A stretch of DNA of 64,000 nt, taken from the NCBI GenBank assembly GCA_963761985.1, contig CAVXIT010000013.1, positions 62,001 through 126,000 of the forward strand, written 5' to 3'. The position numbers and the translations under genes are program-made. The notes beneath the pieces were generated by a model. It did not search any database, was not told where the DNA came from, and worked only from the letters and a program-made list of their open reading frames with translations. This document shows positions 9,109 through 16,984 of this stretch, piece by piece. Source of the DNA: JACCTH01 sp963761985 (lineage in GTDB: Bacteria; Actinomycetota; Acidimicrobiia; Spongiisociales; ZC4RG35). Numbering within the stretch: position 1 is the stretch's first letter; each line of letters starts with the position of its first letter.

Positions 9109-10188
9109 TTAGATCCGCACCGGCATCAACAAATAGACGAAACCGTCGGATTCGCCGTTGTCGAGCACCGTTGCCTTGAGGGGGTCGATGATCTGAATTC
9201 GCACGTTCTCGCCGTTGATCGCGTTCACACCGTCAGCGAGGTAACGCGGGTTGAAGGCAATCGTGATCTCATCGACTCCAACGAACTCGGCGTCGAGATG
9301 CTCGGCCTCTCCTCCCACATCTTGCCGGGTGACGTTCACTTCCACGCCCCCGTTTCCGATCTTGAGCCTCACTGGAATGTGGTCCTCGGCCACAAGGCTG
9401 ACTCGCCCCAGGGCGTCCAGAACATCTTCCTTCTTGATCGTCACTTGGGAGGGATAGCTCTCCGAGAACAATGTGCGGTACTTCGGAAATGACCCCTCGA
9501 TCAGCCGCAATCGCAAGGAGCCCCGTTCAGAGCTGAAGACCGCTTCGCGTTGGGCGATCCCCGCCCGAATCTTCTCGGCTCCGATCGTGCGACCCAACTC
9601 CCGCAGGCCCCGCGCCGGAACCAATCCTGAACCGATGCTCCCCATCCCCGGAAGATCCCTCACTCCGAGCCGATAGGAGTCGGTGGTGACCAAGCGGAGG
9701 CCTTCGTCGCTCGGCTCAAAGAGCACACCGGTGAGGATGGGGCGAGCCGAGTCTGAGGAGGCGGCGACGACGACTTGATTCAGGGCATTAACTAATTCAT
9801 CCCCGTCAACCTCGACACCGTCAACTGTCGAAGTATCGAGGTTGGGAAAGTCGTCAAGGGTCAGTGTCCGAAGCGTAAAACGAGGTCCCTTCCCCAAGAT
9901 CTCAACCTCTCCCCCATTGACGGTCACCGTGACAACTCCCGGAGGCATCTTCCGCACCGCTTCGGCAAGAAGCCGGCCCGGGATCACAGCCCGGCCCTCT
10001 TCCATGACTTCCGCCGGGCCCGAGGTCGTAACCGTTACCTCGAGGTCGGTGCCGGTGACCGTGAGGTTGCCAGCCGCGGCTTCACAGAGCACGCCCTGCA
10101 AGACGGGAAGAGCCGATCGAGCTGCGACTGCTCGGTTCGCCCGACTGAACAGGTCAGCGAGATCGTCTCGCTCGCCACGGATTTTCAC
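9109..10188 (-). CDS. dnaN: DNA polymerase III sliding clamp (beta subunit)
   Basis: Ring-forming processivity clamp that tethers DNA polymerases and repair proteins. The 359-aa protein shows the three-domain architecture, with the TDSYRLGVRDL segment of the middle domain and the C-terminal YLLMPVRI end that forms part of the partner-binding pocket. The start gives MKIRGERDDLADLF, a normal clamp N-terminus. It is read from the dnaA side across a 194-bp spacer that is an origin candidate. Confidence 0.96.
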   Translation of the reverse strand: MKIRGERDDLADLFSRANRAVAARSALPVLQGVLCEAAAGNLTVTGTDLEVTVTTSGPAEVMEEGRAVIPGRLLAEAVRKMPPGVVTVTVNGGEVEILGKGPRFTLRTLTLDDFPNLDTSTVDGVEVDGDELVNALNQVVVAASSDSARPILTGVLFEPSDEGLRLVTTDSYRLGVRDLPGMGSIGSGLVPARGLRELGRTIGAEKIRAGIAQREAVFSSERGSLRLRLIEGSFPKYRTLFSESYPSQVTIKKEDVLDALGRVSLVAEDHIPVRLKIGNGGVEVNVTRQDVGGEAEHLDAEFVGVDEITIAFNPRYLADGVNAINGENVRIQIIDPLKATVLDNGESDGFVYLLMPVRI

Positions 10189-10215
10189 AGTTGGGGGGTT
10201 TCCTCTCTGGTTCTA

Positions 10216-10343
10216 CTGTTTTATTAATAGAAATCTAGGAGCAGTAGTAGGGCCTGGGGAAATGGGGAAAAGCCCGCTTTTTCCGGGCAGGGGTTGACTT
10301 TCACCGGGGCACAAAATTGTGGAGAAAGCAGCAGTTATCCCCA
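10216..10343. other. oriC: Candidate oriC element in the dnaA-dnaN spacer
   Basis: The 194-bp gap between dnaN and dnaA holds an AT-rich block around 10216-10240 (contains TTTTATTAATAG, unusual for this GC-rich DNA) and two DnaA-box-like 9-mers: TGTGGAGAA at 10318-10326 (reverse of TTCTCCACA) and TTATCCCCA at 10335-10343. In mycobacteria and streptomycetes the origin lies in this gap. Few boxes are visible, so this is a candidate, competing with or complementing the rpmH-dnaA spacer. Confidence 0.45.
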
Positions 10344-10382
10344 GGTGAGGTTGCCGCCGGCGTGAACGCAGTGTTGTGCACC

Positions 10383-11720
10383 TCATTTCCGCAACGATGC
10401 CGACAGGCTCTGCACGCGGTTGTAAACCGTCAGGTCGCTCCGGATCACCCTCTTGACCTTCTCGACAGAGTGGATCACCGTCGCATGGTCCCGTCCCCCA
10501 AAGGCCTGGCCGATCTTGGGTAGGGAGAGGTCGGTGAGCTCACGGCAGAGATACATCGCAATTTGCCGGCAGGTCACCAAAGGCTGGCGACGACTGGGGC
10601 CTTGCACTTCTGAAACGGAGTATCCGTAGGACTCACCGGTCGCACGGATGATGTCGAACGCTTCGAGAGTCTTGGTCCGCCCCAGGGCGATCTCGCCGAG
10701 CACCTGTTGGGCCATGTCGAGATCGATGCTGCGGTTGGTGAGGGCGGCGAATGCGGTGACCCGGATAAGGGCACCCTCCAACTCCCGAATGTTCTCCGAG
10801 ACCGAAACCGCGATGTACTCGAGAACGTCGACTGGCACCGGCTTGGGGCCGAGTTCCGCGTGAAGGCGAAGAATCGCCATCCGGGTCTCGAGCGCGGGAG
10901 GCTGAATGTCTGTGACCAATCCCGATTGAAAGCGCGAGCGGAGCCGGTCTTCGACCGTGGCGAGATTGCGGGGATGGCGATCCGAGGAGATCACCATTTG
11001 GCGCCCCATTTGGTGCAGGGTGTTAAACGTGTGAAAAAACTCCTCGAGGATTTGTTCCTTGCCTTCAAAGAACTGGACGTCGTCGAGGAGCAGGACATCA
11101 GTCGAGCGGTACTGGGACTTGAAGTCATCGACGCGCTTGTGACGAATCCCATCGATGAAGTCATTGAGGAACTTTTCCGAAGTCACATAACGAACGGTTT
11201 TCGAAGGGTGAAAATCCCGCACGTGGTGGCCAATCGCATGGAGAAGATGGGTCTTGCCGAGTCCCGCTCCACCGAAGATAAAAAGTGGGTTGTAAGCGAG
11301 GCCGGGCTGATCGGCTACTGCCATTGCGGCGCGGTAGGCAAAGGCGTTGGAGTCACCCATGATGAAGTGCTCGAATCGATACCGTTTGTAAAGCATGGAC
11401 GATTCGTTCTCGGGTCGGATCTCGGGCTCGATCGGTTCGGTTGGAGTCTCGAGCGGCTGATTCAGGCTGACGAGGTTCAACACGCTGTCGGTGCCGAAGA
11501 CCTCGGCATGAAGAGATTCGATTAGGGCGCTGTGTTTGACGACACGGTTGAGAGTGAATTCGTTCGGTGCGACCAAAGTGACCTTTCCGGGCCCGAATTC
11601 GGGTTCGAGTTTTGACAGCCATTTCTGCCAATTGGCCACCGAGACCGACGCCTGCAATGCGCTACTGAATTGATCCCACTGTGGTCCTCGGTGTCCCTCA
11701 AAGGGCGGAACTCCTTGCAT
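10383..11720 (-). CDS. dnaA: Chromosomal replication initiator protein DnaA
   Basis: AAA+ initiator that binds DnaA boxes and melts the origin. The 445-aa protein has the N-terminal interaction domain (about 1-90), a short acidic linker, the AAA+ core with Walker A GGAGLGKT (about 150-157) and Walker B LLLDDVQFF (about 210-218), and the C-terminal DNA-binding domain with the signature GGRDHATVIHSVEKV. A strong AGGAGG ribosome-binding site precedes the ATG. A DnaA-box-like TTTTCCACA lies 22 bp upstream of the start, suggesting autoregulation. Confidence 0.98.
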   Translation of the reverse strand: MQGVPPFEGHRGPQWDQFSSALQASVSVANWQKWLSKLEPEFGPGKVTLVAPNEFTLNRVVKHSALIESLHAEVFGTDSVLNLVSLNQPLETPTEPIEPEIRPENESSMLYKRYRFEHFIMGDSNAFAYRAAMAVADQPGLAYNPLFIFGGAGLGKTHLLHAIGHHVRDFHPSKTVRYVTSEKFLNDFIDGIRHKRVDDFKSQYRSTDVLLLDDVQFFEGKEQILEEFFHTFNTLHQMGRQMVISSDRHPRNLATVEDRLRSRFQSGLVTDIQPPALETRMAILRLHAELGPKPVPVDVLEYIAVSVSENIRELEGALIRVTAFAALTNRSIDLDMAQQVLGEIALGRTKTLEAFDIIRATGESYGYSVSEVQGPSRRQPLVTCRQIAMYLCRELTDLSLPKIGQAFGGRDHATVIHSVEKVKRVIRSDLTVYNRVQSLSASLRK

Positions 11721-12176
11721 CGATCCTCCTCATCCCGATTCTTTTCCACAACGTCATCAACAGGTGTGGGAAAACCGATCGGTTAGTCCTCTCGACGGGA
11801 ACATCCCGTCTCTGCTTGCCAAATCTCTCCCTGCTAGCACTCCCTGACTCCACCCGGACGCGTCCGAACAGACCTCAACCAGGGGAAGTGAGTAGCGCTG
11901 CAATCGCAGCGGGGAAGGATTGTGCGGATAGCTGGCGGCGACGTCAAGAGCGCGGAATCCGACCTTGTGAACAACTCCCAACTCCGATTTGGGCCGCTCG
12001 TACCGAGCTATTCGGCGGATTTCGTTGGGTGATCAAGAAGTGGTTTCAGCGCCGCACTCGAATGTTTTTTTCGCGAGCAGGCAGGCTTTGCACAGGTAGC
12101 CAACTGCTAATAACCTAAGGAAGTCCCCTCTTCTTGGCCCGCGAGGCGGGTCCCAATCAATCGTGAATCGGCAATC
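11721..12176. promoter_or_regulatory. rpmH-dnaA divergent spacer with DnaA-box-like sites
   Basis: This 456-bp gene-free gap separates divergent dnaA and rpmH. It holds four DnaA-box-like 9-mers: TTTTCCACA (11742-11750, a full match to TTWTNCACA), TGTGGGAAA (11765-11773, reverse, one mismatch), TGTGAACAA (11966-11974, reverse of TTGTTCACA) and CTTTGCACA (12086-12094, one mismatch). It must also contain the dnaA and rpmH promoters. It is either a second origin module or a DnaA autoregulatory region. No open reading frame in it looks real. Confidence 0.5.
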
Positions 12177-12311
12177 ATGAAACGAACTTTTCAACCCAAA
12201 GTCAGGCGCCGCAAGCGCAACCACGGCTTCCGTCACCGAATGTCAGATCGGGCCGGTCGTGCAATCCTCAAGGCTCGTCGGGCAAAAGGCCGCAAACGTC
12301 TCGCGGCCTGA
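12177..12311 (+). CDS. rpmH: 50S ribosomal protein bL34
   Basis: A 44-aa, Arg/Lys-rich protein starting MKRTFQPKVRRRKRNHGF, the classic bL34 sequence, through RAILKARRAKGRKRLAA. It sits on the large ribosomal subunit. It is the first gene of rpmH-rnpA-yidD-yidC-jag-rsmG-parA-parB, the standard order near the origin. The last 53 bp also encode the beginning of rnpA in another frame. Confidence 0.97.
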   Translation: MKRTFQPKVRRRKRNHGFRHRMSDRAGRAILKARRAKGRKRLAA

Positions 12312-12609
12312 ATCACTTCGTCGACCGGCCGATTTTCGCCGGATCCTCGACAATGGCAGCAGGCAACGGGTAGGTGACCTGGTAGTAGCCAAGAGTGCCG
12401 GTCTGCCCGACCTCGCCCGCTACGGGCTGGTGGCGGGAAAACGAACAGGAAACGCAGTGCAGCGAAATCGAATCAAACGCCGGCTCCGAGCGGTCGTGGC
12501 CACCGTGGGATTGCCGGCGGGCTATGACTACGTGCTCGTGGCAGGAGCTCAGGTGAGCTCGGTCGACTTCGCGACCCTCAAAGCCTGGGTCAGTGAGGCC
12601 GTTCGATGA
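12259..12609 (+). CDS. rnpA: Ribonuclease P protein component
   Basis: Protein subunit of RNase P, which matures tRNA 5' ends. The family signature QRNRIKRRLRAV lies near residues 72-83 and the N-terminal LRRPADFRRIL is the usual first conserved segment. The GTG at 12259 lies inside rpmH, and there is no ATG, GTG or TTG between it and the conserved LRRPADF region, so translation has to start within rpmH in the +1 frame (53-bp overlap). The protein is 116 aa, normal for RnpA. Its stop overlaps the yidD start (ATGA). Confidence 0.93.
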   Translation: MQSSRLVGQKAANVSRPESLRRPADFRRILDNGSRQRVGDLVVAKSAGLPDLARYGLVAGKRTGNAVQRNRIKRRLRAVVATVGLPAGYDYVLVAGAQVSSVDFATLKAWVSEAVR

Positions 12610-12851
12610 AACCGCTGATTCCAAGGTCTTTGGCCTGGCCGAGCCGGGTGCTTTCGGGCATGATTCAGCTCTACCAGAGGCTCCTGAGCCCGAGCCTGGG
12701 GCGCAATTGCCGCTTCCTGCCGACCTGTTCGCAATACGCGCGGGAGGCGATCGAGACCCATGGCGCTCTCCGGGGGTCGATCCTCGCTCTGCGCCGCCTG
12801 GGCCGTTGTCATCCACTTCACCCGGGTGGATATGACCCGGTGACCCGCTAA
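12606..12851 (+). CDS. yidD: Membrane protein insertion efficiency factor YidD
   Basis: Small protein that assists YidC-dependent insertion. The 81-aa sequence has the family core IQLYQRLLSPSLGRNCRFLPTCSQYAREAIETHGALRGS and ends LGRCHPLHPGGYDPV; the conserved Cys residues of CRFLPTCS and GRCHP are present. It overlaps rnpA by 4 bp and its stop shares one base with the ATG of yidC, so the block is translated as a coupled unit. Confidence 0.94.
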   Translation: MKPLIPRSLAWPSRVLSGMIQLYQRLLSPSLGRNCRFLPTCSQYAREAIETHGALRGSILALRRLGRCHPLHPGGYDPVTR

Positions 12852-13678
12852 TGGGGGCATTCTTCGACGGGCTCCAGGACTTTCTCGGTTCAGCGCTGGC
12901 CTTTTTCTACGACCTGATCCCGTCCTATGGGTTATCGATCGTGTTCCTGACGATTGCGGTCAACTTGATTCTCTTCCCTCTGACGCTGAAACAGACCCGC
13001 TCCACCCGTGCCTTTCAGTCGATTCAGCCCGAGATCCGCCGCATCCAAAAGGAGTACAAGGAACGCCCCGAGGAGCTGCAAAAGGAGCTCATGCGGACCC
13101 AGCGGGAAGCAGGCGCAACGCCAGGGGGATGCCTGCTTCCTCTCATCGTCCAGTTTCCGATCTGGTTAGCGCTCTTTCGGGTTTTGTCGGCTCCGGGTCA
13201 CATCCCGGCCGAATCGAACCTCGCAGCTGCCATTGCCGCCGGGGAAACTCGGTTTCTGGGCATGGATCTGGGCACCCGGGTCTCCGAGGCCGTGGGGCTC
13301 GGGGTAGGCACAGCTCTCCCCTATCTGGCCATGCTGGCGGTCATGGTGGCCAGCCAGTACATCCAGACCTGGCATGCCACCGCCGGTCAGGTCAAGCCTG
13401 ACAACCCGCAGGCGGCGGCCGGTCAAGCCGTGAGCCGGATCATGCCGCTCTTCATCGGGATCGTTTCCTACAACTTTCCCGCCGGGCTCGTGCTCTACTG
13501 GATGACTGGAAATATTTTCCGGCTCATTCAACAGGTTGTGATTTTCCGAATCGACGGTCGGCCTCAATTTGCGCCGGCCGAGACCTCAACCGCGAAAGCC
13601 AAATTGGTTGAGGATGCAAAAGAAGGCCGTCCACAAACCGGGTCGGCCGACAAACGACGCCGCCGCAAGAGGAAGTGA
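12851..13678 (+). CDS. yidC: Membrane protein insertase YidC/Oxa1
   Basis: Integral membrane insertase acting alone or with Sec. The 275-aa protein is the short Gram-positive-type form without the large periplasmic domain: helix 1 near residues 20-45 (YGLSIVFLTIAVNLILFPL), the charged cytoplasmic hairpin (QPEIRRIQKEYKERPEEL), then four further helices including PGGCLLPLIVQFPIWLALF and FPAGLVLYWMTGNIF. The conserved Arg in the first hydrophilic groove is matched by KQTRSTRA. The tail is Lys/Arg-rich, as in ribosome-interacting homologues. Confidence 0.95.
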   Translation: MGAFFDGLQDFLGSALAFFYDLIPSYGLSIVFLTIAVNLILFPLTLKQTRSTRAFQSIQPEIRRIQKEYKERPEELQKELMRTQREAGATPGGCLLPLIVQFPIWLALFRVLSAPGHIPAESNLAAAIAAGETRFLGMDLGTRVSEAVGLGVGTALPYLAMLAVMVASQYIQTWHATAGQVKPDNPQAAAGQAVSRIMPLFIGIVSYNFPAGLVLYWMTGNIFRLIQQVVIFRIDGRPQFAPAETSTAKAKLVEDAKEGRPQTGSADKRRRRKRK

Positions 13679-13682
13679 AACT

Positions 13683-14615
13683 GTGGTCGAGTGGGTTGAG
13701 GTGAGAGGAAAGACAATCGACGTCGCGGTAGCTGCCGCGATGAACGAGTTAGGGGTGGGCGACCGCAGCCAGGTCGACGTCGAGATTGTCCAGGAGCCGG
13801 AAAAGGGATTTCTCGGACTAGGAGGGCGGGATGCGATCGTCCGCGTCAAACCCAAACCAGCCAGCCGAAGGGGAAATCGCCGGCGTGGCAGAGAATCCGC
13901 ATCTGCTCCCAGGCAGGGGTCGCGCGGACCCAACAGCCGGGAGGGCGGGGACCGCAGTAGCGGTAATCGTGACCCCAACCGACGGCCCGAACGTCGGGAC
14001 CAGGCTCCTCGGGCGGCCGGTTCTGGCCAGGGCGGTCGGTCCTCTGGAGGGTCGCGGGGCCGGAGCTCGACGGAACGCCCGCAGCGTTCGGAGAGCCCTC
14101 GGCGGGAACGACCCATGGTCGACGTTGATCCGCATCAGCAGGCACCGGCGGTCGAAGAATTTCTTACCGGGCTGATTGGCGCCTTCGGTCTCGAAGGGTC
14201 CGTCAGAGTCCAGGTCGACGACGATGTCGTCATCGCCGCCGTCGATGGCGAGCAGACCGAGGCCCTGGTTGGGCCGCGCGGCTCGGTCATGGAAGCGATC
14301 CATGAAATAACCAAGACAGTGCTACATCGGCAGTTCGTCGACACGGCCCGGGTCCGGATTGACATTGCCGGCTACGCGGAGCGGCGCCGGCAGGCACTCA
14401 GCATTTACGCCAAACAGCTCATTGATCAGGTACAACGCGAAGGCGGAGAAATCATGCTCGAGCCGATGAGCGCTGCCGACCGCAAGGTCATCCACGATTC
14501 GGTCGGAGAGGTCGAAGGAGTGATCTCGTATTCCGAAGGTGAACCGCCTCGGCGCTATGTGGTGATCGCGAGCAATCTCGAACAGGCCTCCGGCTTCTCC
14601 CCCCGCCGAGCCTGA
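13683..14615 (+). CDS. jag: Jag/KhpB family RNA-binding protein
   Basis: RNA-binding protein implicated in cell-envelope control. Order: Jag-N domain (VEWVEVRGKTIDVAVAAAMNELGV and the FLGLGG loop, residues 1-55), a long Arg/Gly/Ser/Pro-rich disordered linker (about 60-150), a KH domain with the variant loop GPRGS (about 190-225), and an R3H domain (RRRQALSIYAKQL, then RKVIHDSV). I chose the GTG at 13683, 5 bp after yidC, because the Jag-N domain starts there. The open frame extends upstream into yidC without conservation. Confidence 0.9.
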   Translation: MVEWVEVRGKTIDVAVAAAMNELGVGDRSQVDVEIVQEPEKGFLGLGGRDAIVRVKPKPASRRGNRRRGRESASAPRQGSRGPNSREGGDRSSGNRDPNRRPERRDQAPRAAGSGQGGRSSGGSRGRSSTERPQRSESPRRERPMVDVDPHQQAPAVEEFLTGLIGAFGLEGSVRVQVDDDVVIAAVDGEQTEALVGPRGSVMEAIHEITKTVLHRQFVDTARVRIDIAGYAERRRQALSIYAKQLIDQVQREGGEIMLEPMSAADRKVIHDSVGEVEGVISYSEGEPPRRYVVIASNLEQASGFSPRRA

Positions 14616-14660
14616 AGGTCGCCCAGAGCAGGACCCTGATTCCGAGTTCTAGACCCTCAA

Positions 14661-14674
14661 GTTCCACGTGAATC
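14661..14674. promoter_or_regulatory. parS: parS-like ParB-binding site
   Basis: GTTCCACGTGAATC matches the parS core GTTTCACGTGAAAC at 12 of 14 positions, with the central CACGTG intact. It spans the GTG start codon of rsmG (14668), 0.6 kb upstream of parA-parB and about 3 kb from dnaA. Clusters of parS close to the origin are the rule in Actinobacteria. Only this strong candidate was noticed in the window. Confidence 0.5.
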
Positions 14675-15240
14675 GGGGGTGGGAGGACTTAGCACGGAGG
14701 CTCAACCTCAACTTGACGCCGGCGATGGAGCTCCAAATCGAGAAACTGGCGGACTGGTTGAACGATGAGGCAGTTCCGGCCGGGGGACTTGGGCCTGGCG
14801 AAGGTCAACGGCTAGAGACTCGGCACCTGGCGGACTCTTTGCTCTACACCGGCGGATGGGATCAGCCTCCGCCAGACTGTGCCGATTTGGGCAGTGGAGT
14901 TGGACTACCCGGCTTGGTGCTAGCGGTTGTCTGGCCGTCTACCGAGATGACCCTGGTCGATCGGTCGTCGAAACGGTGTGATCTTGCTCGCCGAGCCGCA
15001 AGAGTTGCGGGAATTTCGGTGAGAGTCGTCGAATCGGACGTCTTTGCCCTTATGGGAGTCTTCTCGGCGATTGTCAGTCGCGCCGCCATGCCGGCACAGA
15101 AGCTCCGACCGGTGCTCGAGCGGCTTCTGGCTCCCGGAGGACGAGCTGTGGTTTCGGGAGATGGAGGACCGGTCGATGGTTATCGGACGCTCGAGGTCCT
15201 TGACCGACCGACCCGTTTACTTATGATGCAGAAGTCGTGA
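14668..15240 (+). CDS. rsmG: 16S rRNA (guanine-N7)-methyltransferase RsmG
   Basis: SAM-dependent methyltransferase that modifies the conserved G527 of 16S rRNA; loss gives low-level streptomycin resistance in other bacteria. The 190-aa protein shows the SAM motif CADLGSGVGLPGLVLA (about residues 70-85), the DRSSKRCDLARR helix and AIVSRAAMP (about 131-139), matching RsmG. The GTG start sits within a parS-like sequence. The stop overlaps the parA start (GTGA). Confidence 0.93.
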   Translation: MNRGWEDLARRLNLNLTPAMELQIEKLADWLNDEAVPAGGLGPGEGQRLETRHLADSLLYTGGWDQPPPDCADLGSGVGLPGLVLAVVWPSTEMTLVDRSSKRCDLARRAARVAGISVRVVESDVFALMGVFSAIVSRAAMPAQKLRPVLERLLAPGGRAVVSGDGGPVDGYRTLEVLDRPTRLLMMQKS

Positions 15241-16034
15241 GTGGAATTGTCGTTGCGCTAGCCAACCAAAAGGGTGGCGTTGGTAAATCGACAACGGCGA
15301 TCAACCTCGCTGCCGCGCTCGCCTTTCAAGGGCTGAGAAGCCTCATCGTCGATCTCGATCCACAAGGAAATGCCACTTCTGGGCTCGGAATCGACCGTAG
15401 CGCCATCGCCACCTCGATATATGACGTTCTTTTAAAGGATGGAGCGATAGAAGACGCTATCGAGCCCACTTCGGTGAAGAATCTGTTCGTCGTGCCGGCC
15501 ACCATCGACTTAGCCGGAGCGGAGATCGAGTTGGTCCCGATGCTTTCTCGCGAGCAACGCCTCCGCCAGGCGATCGAGGGCGTCAAGGAGGACTTCGGAG
15601 TCGTGTTCATCGACTGCCCGCCGTCGCTTGGCCTGCTCACGGTCAATGCCCTGACTGCCGCCACTGAGATCCTCATCCCGATCCAATGCGAGTACTACGC
15701 GCTCGAAGGGCTCAGTCAGCTGCTCACCAACCTGGAGCTGGTCAAACGGCAACTGAACCCTCTGCTCGAAGTAGAGGGTGTGGTGCTGACGATGTATGAC
15801 TTTCGCACGAACCTTGCCCGTGACGTGGCAACCCAGGTCCGCAACCACTTCGGTGACAAGACTTATCGGACGGTAATTCCCCGGTCGGTGCGAATTTCAG
15901 AGGCGCCTTCCTTCGGCGAGCCGGTGGAAGCACTCGACCCGATGACCCGGGGATCGATCGCCTACCGGGAGTTGGGGCGCGAGTTTCGGAGACGTCATGG
16001 GCTCGACGGGAATGGGCTCACTAAGGAGGTGTGA
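15237..16034 (+). CDS. parA: Chromosome partitioning ATPase ParA
   Basis: Deviant Walker-type ATPase that forms nucleoid-bound gradients and pulls ParB-parS complexes. Deviant Walker A KGGVGKSTT lies at residues 12-20, the A' motif VDLDPQGNATSGLG near 40, and Walker B VVFIDCPPSLGLL near 123. Length 265 aa is typical. It starts with GTG overlapping the rsmG stop by 4 bp, and its own stop shares a base with the parB ATG. Confidence 0.96.
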   Translation: MSGIVVALANQKGGVGKSTTAINLAAALAFQGLRSLIVDLDPQGNATSGLGIDRSAIATSIYDVLLKDGAIEDAIEPTSVKNLFVVPATIDLAGAEIELVPMLSREQRLRQAIEGVKEDFGVVFIDCPPSLGLLTVNALTAATEILIPIQCEYYALEGLSQLLTNLELVKRQLNPLLEVEGVVLTMYDFRTNLARDVATQVRNHFGDKTYRTVIPRSVRISEAPSFGEPVEALDPMTRGSIAYRELGREFRRRHGLDGNGLTKEV

Positions 16035-16879
16035 TGACGGTTAAACGCGGGCTCGGGCGCGGACTCGAATCTTTGATCCCTATGGGTTCGAGCTCTGAGT
16101 CAGGCTTCGCCCATATTGATCTCGATGACATCCAACCCAATCCTCATCAACCGCGCTCGACTTTCGAGGAAGAAACCCTCGAAAGCCTGGCGGAGTCGAT
16201 CCGCAGTGTCGGTGTGCTCCAGCCGATCGTGGTTCGCCCTGATTCAGAGGGCGGCTATCGGTTGGTGGCCGGAGAGCGCCGTTGGCGCGCTGCCCGCCGC
16301 GCCGGACTAACTCAGATTCCCGCCGTTATCAGGTCGGGGGAGGATGTGGCCTGGCTGACCGAGGCTCTCGTCGAGAACTTGCAACGAGCCGACCTCACTC
16401 CGCTCGAGGAGGCGGCGGCCTTTCGCCAACTCCTGGAAGATTTTGGCTTAACTCACGATGAAGTGGGCCAGCGGGTCGGAAAGAGTCGAGCAGCGGTTAC
16501 GAACGCCATTCGCCTTTTAGGACTACCCGCCTCCATCCAGGCTCGACTCGAGCGGGGTGAGCTCTCGGCGGGTCATGCTCGCGCCTTGGCTGGCATCGAG
16601 GACCGGGTCTTCGCCGAGCATGTCGCCAAACGCGCCGTCGACGAGGGGTGGAGCGTCCGCCAAATCGAGGAGGCTGTCAGGCTGCGCAAGGGCGAGCCGA
16701 CGCGTCGCCCGCGGCTTCGTGAGGTGCGCCCCGCCGAGATCATCGAACTGGAGATGCGGCTGGCTGATCGGCTCGGGAGCAAGGTAAAAGTGGATTTCAA
16801 TAGCGGCCGCGGAGCCATGCATATCGACTATCGCTCGCTGGAGGATCTGGAGCGGCTTTACCGCCGCCTAATGGGTTAG
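16034..16879 (+). CDS. parB: Chromosome partitioning protein ParB
   Basis: CTP-dependent parS-binding clamp. The 281-aa protein has an N-terminal RGLGRGLESLIP, the ParB N-domain with the CTP-pocket motif GERRWRAARRAG (about residues 80-91), the ENLQRADLTPLEEA box (about 115-128), a helix-turn-helix with VGKSRAAVTNAIRLL (about 150-165) and a C-terminal dimerisation domain. AGGAGG at 16024-16029 precedes the ATG at 16034, which I prefer to the GTG at 16031. The stop region carries a 14-bp tandem duplication. Confidence 0.96.
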   Translation: MTVKRGLGRGLESLIPMGSSSESGFAHIDLDDIQPNPHQPRSTFEEETLESLAESIRSVGVLQPIVVRPDSEGGYRLVAGERRWRAARRAGLTQIPAVIRSGEDVAWLTEALVENLQRADLTPLEEAAAFRQLLEDFGLTHDEVGQRVGKSRAAVTNAIRLLGLPASIQARLERGELSAGHARALAGIEDRVFAEHVAKRAVDEGWSVRQIEEAVRLRKGEPTRRPRLREVRPAEIIELEMRLADRLGSKVKVDFNSGRGAMHIDYRSLEDLERLYRRLMG

Positions 16880-16958
16880 CCCTAATGGGTTAGCTGGGGC
16901 TAGCCCGGCCCCAAAAGCCGGGCCGCAAAGCCCAATCCCGAATGCCCAATCCCGAATG
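16867..16958. repeat. Two adjacent 14-bp tandem duplications after parB
   Basis: CCTAATGGGTTAGC occurs twice in tandem at 16867-16894; the first unit contains the parB stop and the second provides a back-up TAG. A different 14-mer, CCCAATCCCGAATG, is duplicated perfectly at 16931-16958. They lie in the gap before the cwlM-like gene, which otherwise has no visible signal. Confidence 0.7.
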
Positions 16959-16984
16959 CCCGGGCTGTGGGTAACTTGCCGGCT

